Notes under the pieces: model-generated
Database searches by the model: none
The model's input: the letters and a program-made list of their open reading frames with translations, nothing else
Told to the model about the DNA's origin: nothing
Program-made: the position numbers and the translations under genes
NCBI RefSeq assembly: GCF_014164505.1
Contig: NZ_JACJFI010000007.1
Coordinates: forward strand, 1-43,006
Origin: Shewanella sp. SG41-4
GTDB taxonomy: Bacteria > Pseudomonadota > Gammaproteobacteria > Enterobacterales > Shewanellaceae
Reading direction: 5' to 3'
DNA: 43,006 bases
Shown here: piece after piece, positions 42,663 through 43,006 of the stretch
Layout of the letters: the number at the start of each line of letters is the position of its first letter
Numbering within the stretch: position 1 is the stretch's first letter

Positions 42663-42812
42663 GTTTAAGCATATTATGAAATTTATGCCGGTAATGCGCT
42701 TATATACATCCAAAAGAGCAGGTCAACAGCATGAGTGTGCGCTTTTTACTCACAATGAATGATTTCAATATAGAATCACTTCCAATCATTCATGAAGAGA
42801 AAAAAGTTATGA

Positions 42813-43006
42813 TCAAATGTAGTTTGAAAAATATACTGAGTCTGTTCGTAAAACGTTCGTAATCTCGCCCAGCCCAAATATCACTTCACCAATTTTCTTG
42901 GTCAGATATCTAGCTTGTTGAATGATGTTATCCATTCTTAACTTACCATCATTATTGACGGCATCAGATTGTAAGAACTGTTCTAGTCGTGCATACCATT
43001 CTTCTG
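42813..43006 (-). CDS. C-terminal part of an unidentified protein (cut by window edge)
   Basis: The minus strand is open from the window end to a TGA at plus 42813-42815, giving 63 residues that run EEWYARLEQFLQSDAV, later KLRMDNIIQQARYLTKKIGE and finally TNVLRTDSVYFSNYI. The composition is protein-like, mostly helical, and no start lies near the edge, so this is the 3' end of a longer gene. I cannot identify it. Its stop is 151 bp from the receptor terminator, in convergent orientation. Confidence 0.7.
   Translation of the reverse strand, partial: EEWYARLEQFLQSDAVNNDGKLRMDNIIQQARYLTKKIGEVIFGLGEITNVLRTDSVYFSNYI

Noticed and set aside
42731..42862. 43-codon plus-strand frame near the right edge
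   Set aside because: Weak start context and overlap with the 3' end of the minus-strand partial gene, which has a more protein-like sequence.
1..43006. Mobile elements, prophage or integron
   Set aside because: No transposase, integrase, terminal inverted repeats with target duplications or phage genes seen in either strand.

Overview
The window looks like a chromosomal segment of a marine or cold-adapted gammaproteobacterium, most likely Shewanella or a close relative. This rests on family content, not on a database search. It carries a class II Hcp with a ferredoxin-type Hcr, proteins of the DUF3157, DUF3087 and DUF3012 kind, a large TonB-dependent receptor paired with a secreted lipoprotein, a GGDEF/EAL protein, moderate-to-low GC, and AT-rich intergenic regions with many intrinsic terminators. 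There is no phage, integron, insertion sequence or CRISPR array. Most genes are short single transcription units bounded by good hairpins.

Layout. 1-3.9 kb: a tRNA-Ser(UGA), a secreted M3 peptidase and two small conserved proteins. 4.0-8.5 kb: an anaerobic/nitrosative-stress block, with a DUF4382 lipoprotein behind a perfect FNR/EtrA-type box, then hcp-hcr with an NsrR-like palindrome in front of hcp. 8.5-16.9 kb: a GAF-GGDEF-EAL phosphodiesterase, a GNAT acetyltransferase, a secreted M20 hydrolase, ppiB, a porin and a beta-CASP metallo-beta-lactamase-fold nuclease. 16.9-21.5 kb: a divergent HxlR regulator/SDR pair, a DUF3087 membrane protein, an LLM flavin oxidoreductase and a TPR lipoprotein with a transglutaminase-like triad. 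21.5-27.5 kb: ohr with a two-site operator, a Tat-exported PhoD behind a triple Pho-box array, an rRNA methyltransferase-like protein, a DUF3859-like protein with aroQ, arfB and a SpoIIAA-like protein.

27.6-36.0 kb: a metal-efflux cluster (small DUF3012-like lipoprotein, a Cys/His-rich exported protein with a TTG start, CzcB- and CzcA-type RND subunits), then a BlaI-type repressor overlapping a BlaR1-type M56 peptidase with a TonB-like C-terminus. Two TTACA-n2-TGTAA operators lie at the promoter of that pair. A short CPA1 antiporter converges on it. 36.3-42.7 kb: a small membrane protein, then a 944-residue lipoprotein made of two homologous halves and a TonB-dependent receptor, separated by a very stable hairpin. 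Upstream of the lipoprotein are four TGTCAT-like elements spaced at about 22 bp. The right edge cuts an unidentified gene on the minus strand.

The least conventional observations are four degenerate intergenic tandem arrays with periods of 11, 12, 13 and 14 bp; the 12-bp one reads as a four-residue [KE]LVx repeat on the minus strand. The Cys/His-rich protein in front of the RND pump, the duplicated lipoprotein/TonB receptor pair with possible phosphate control, the orphan BlaI/BlaR1-TonB pair, and the FNR promoter of the DUF4382 lipoprotein also deserve a second look.
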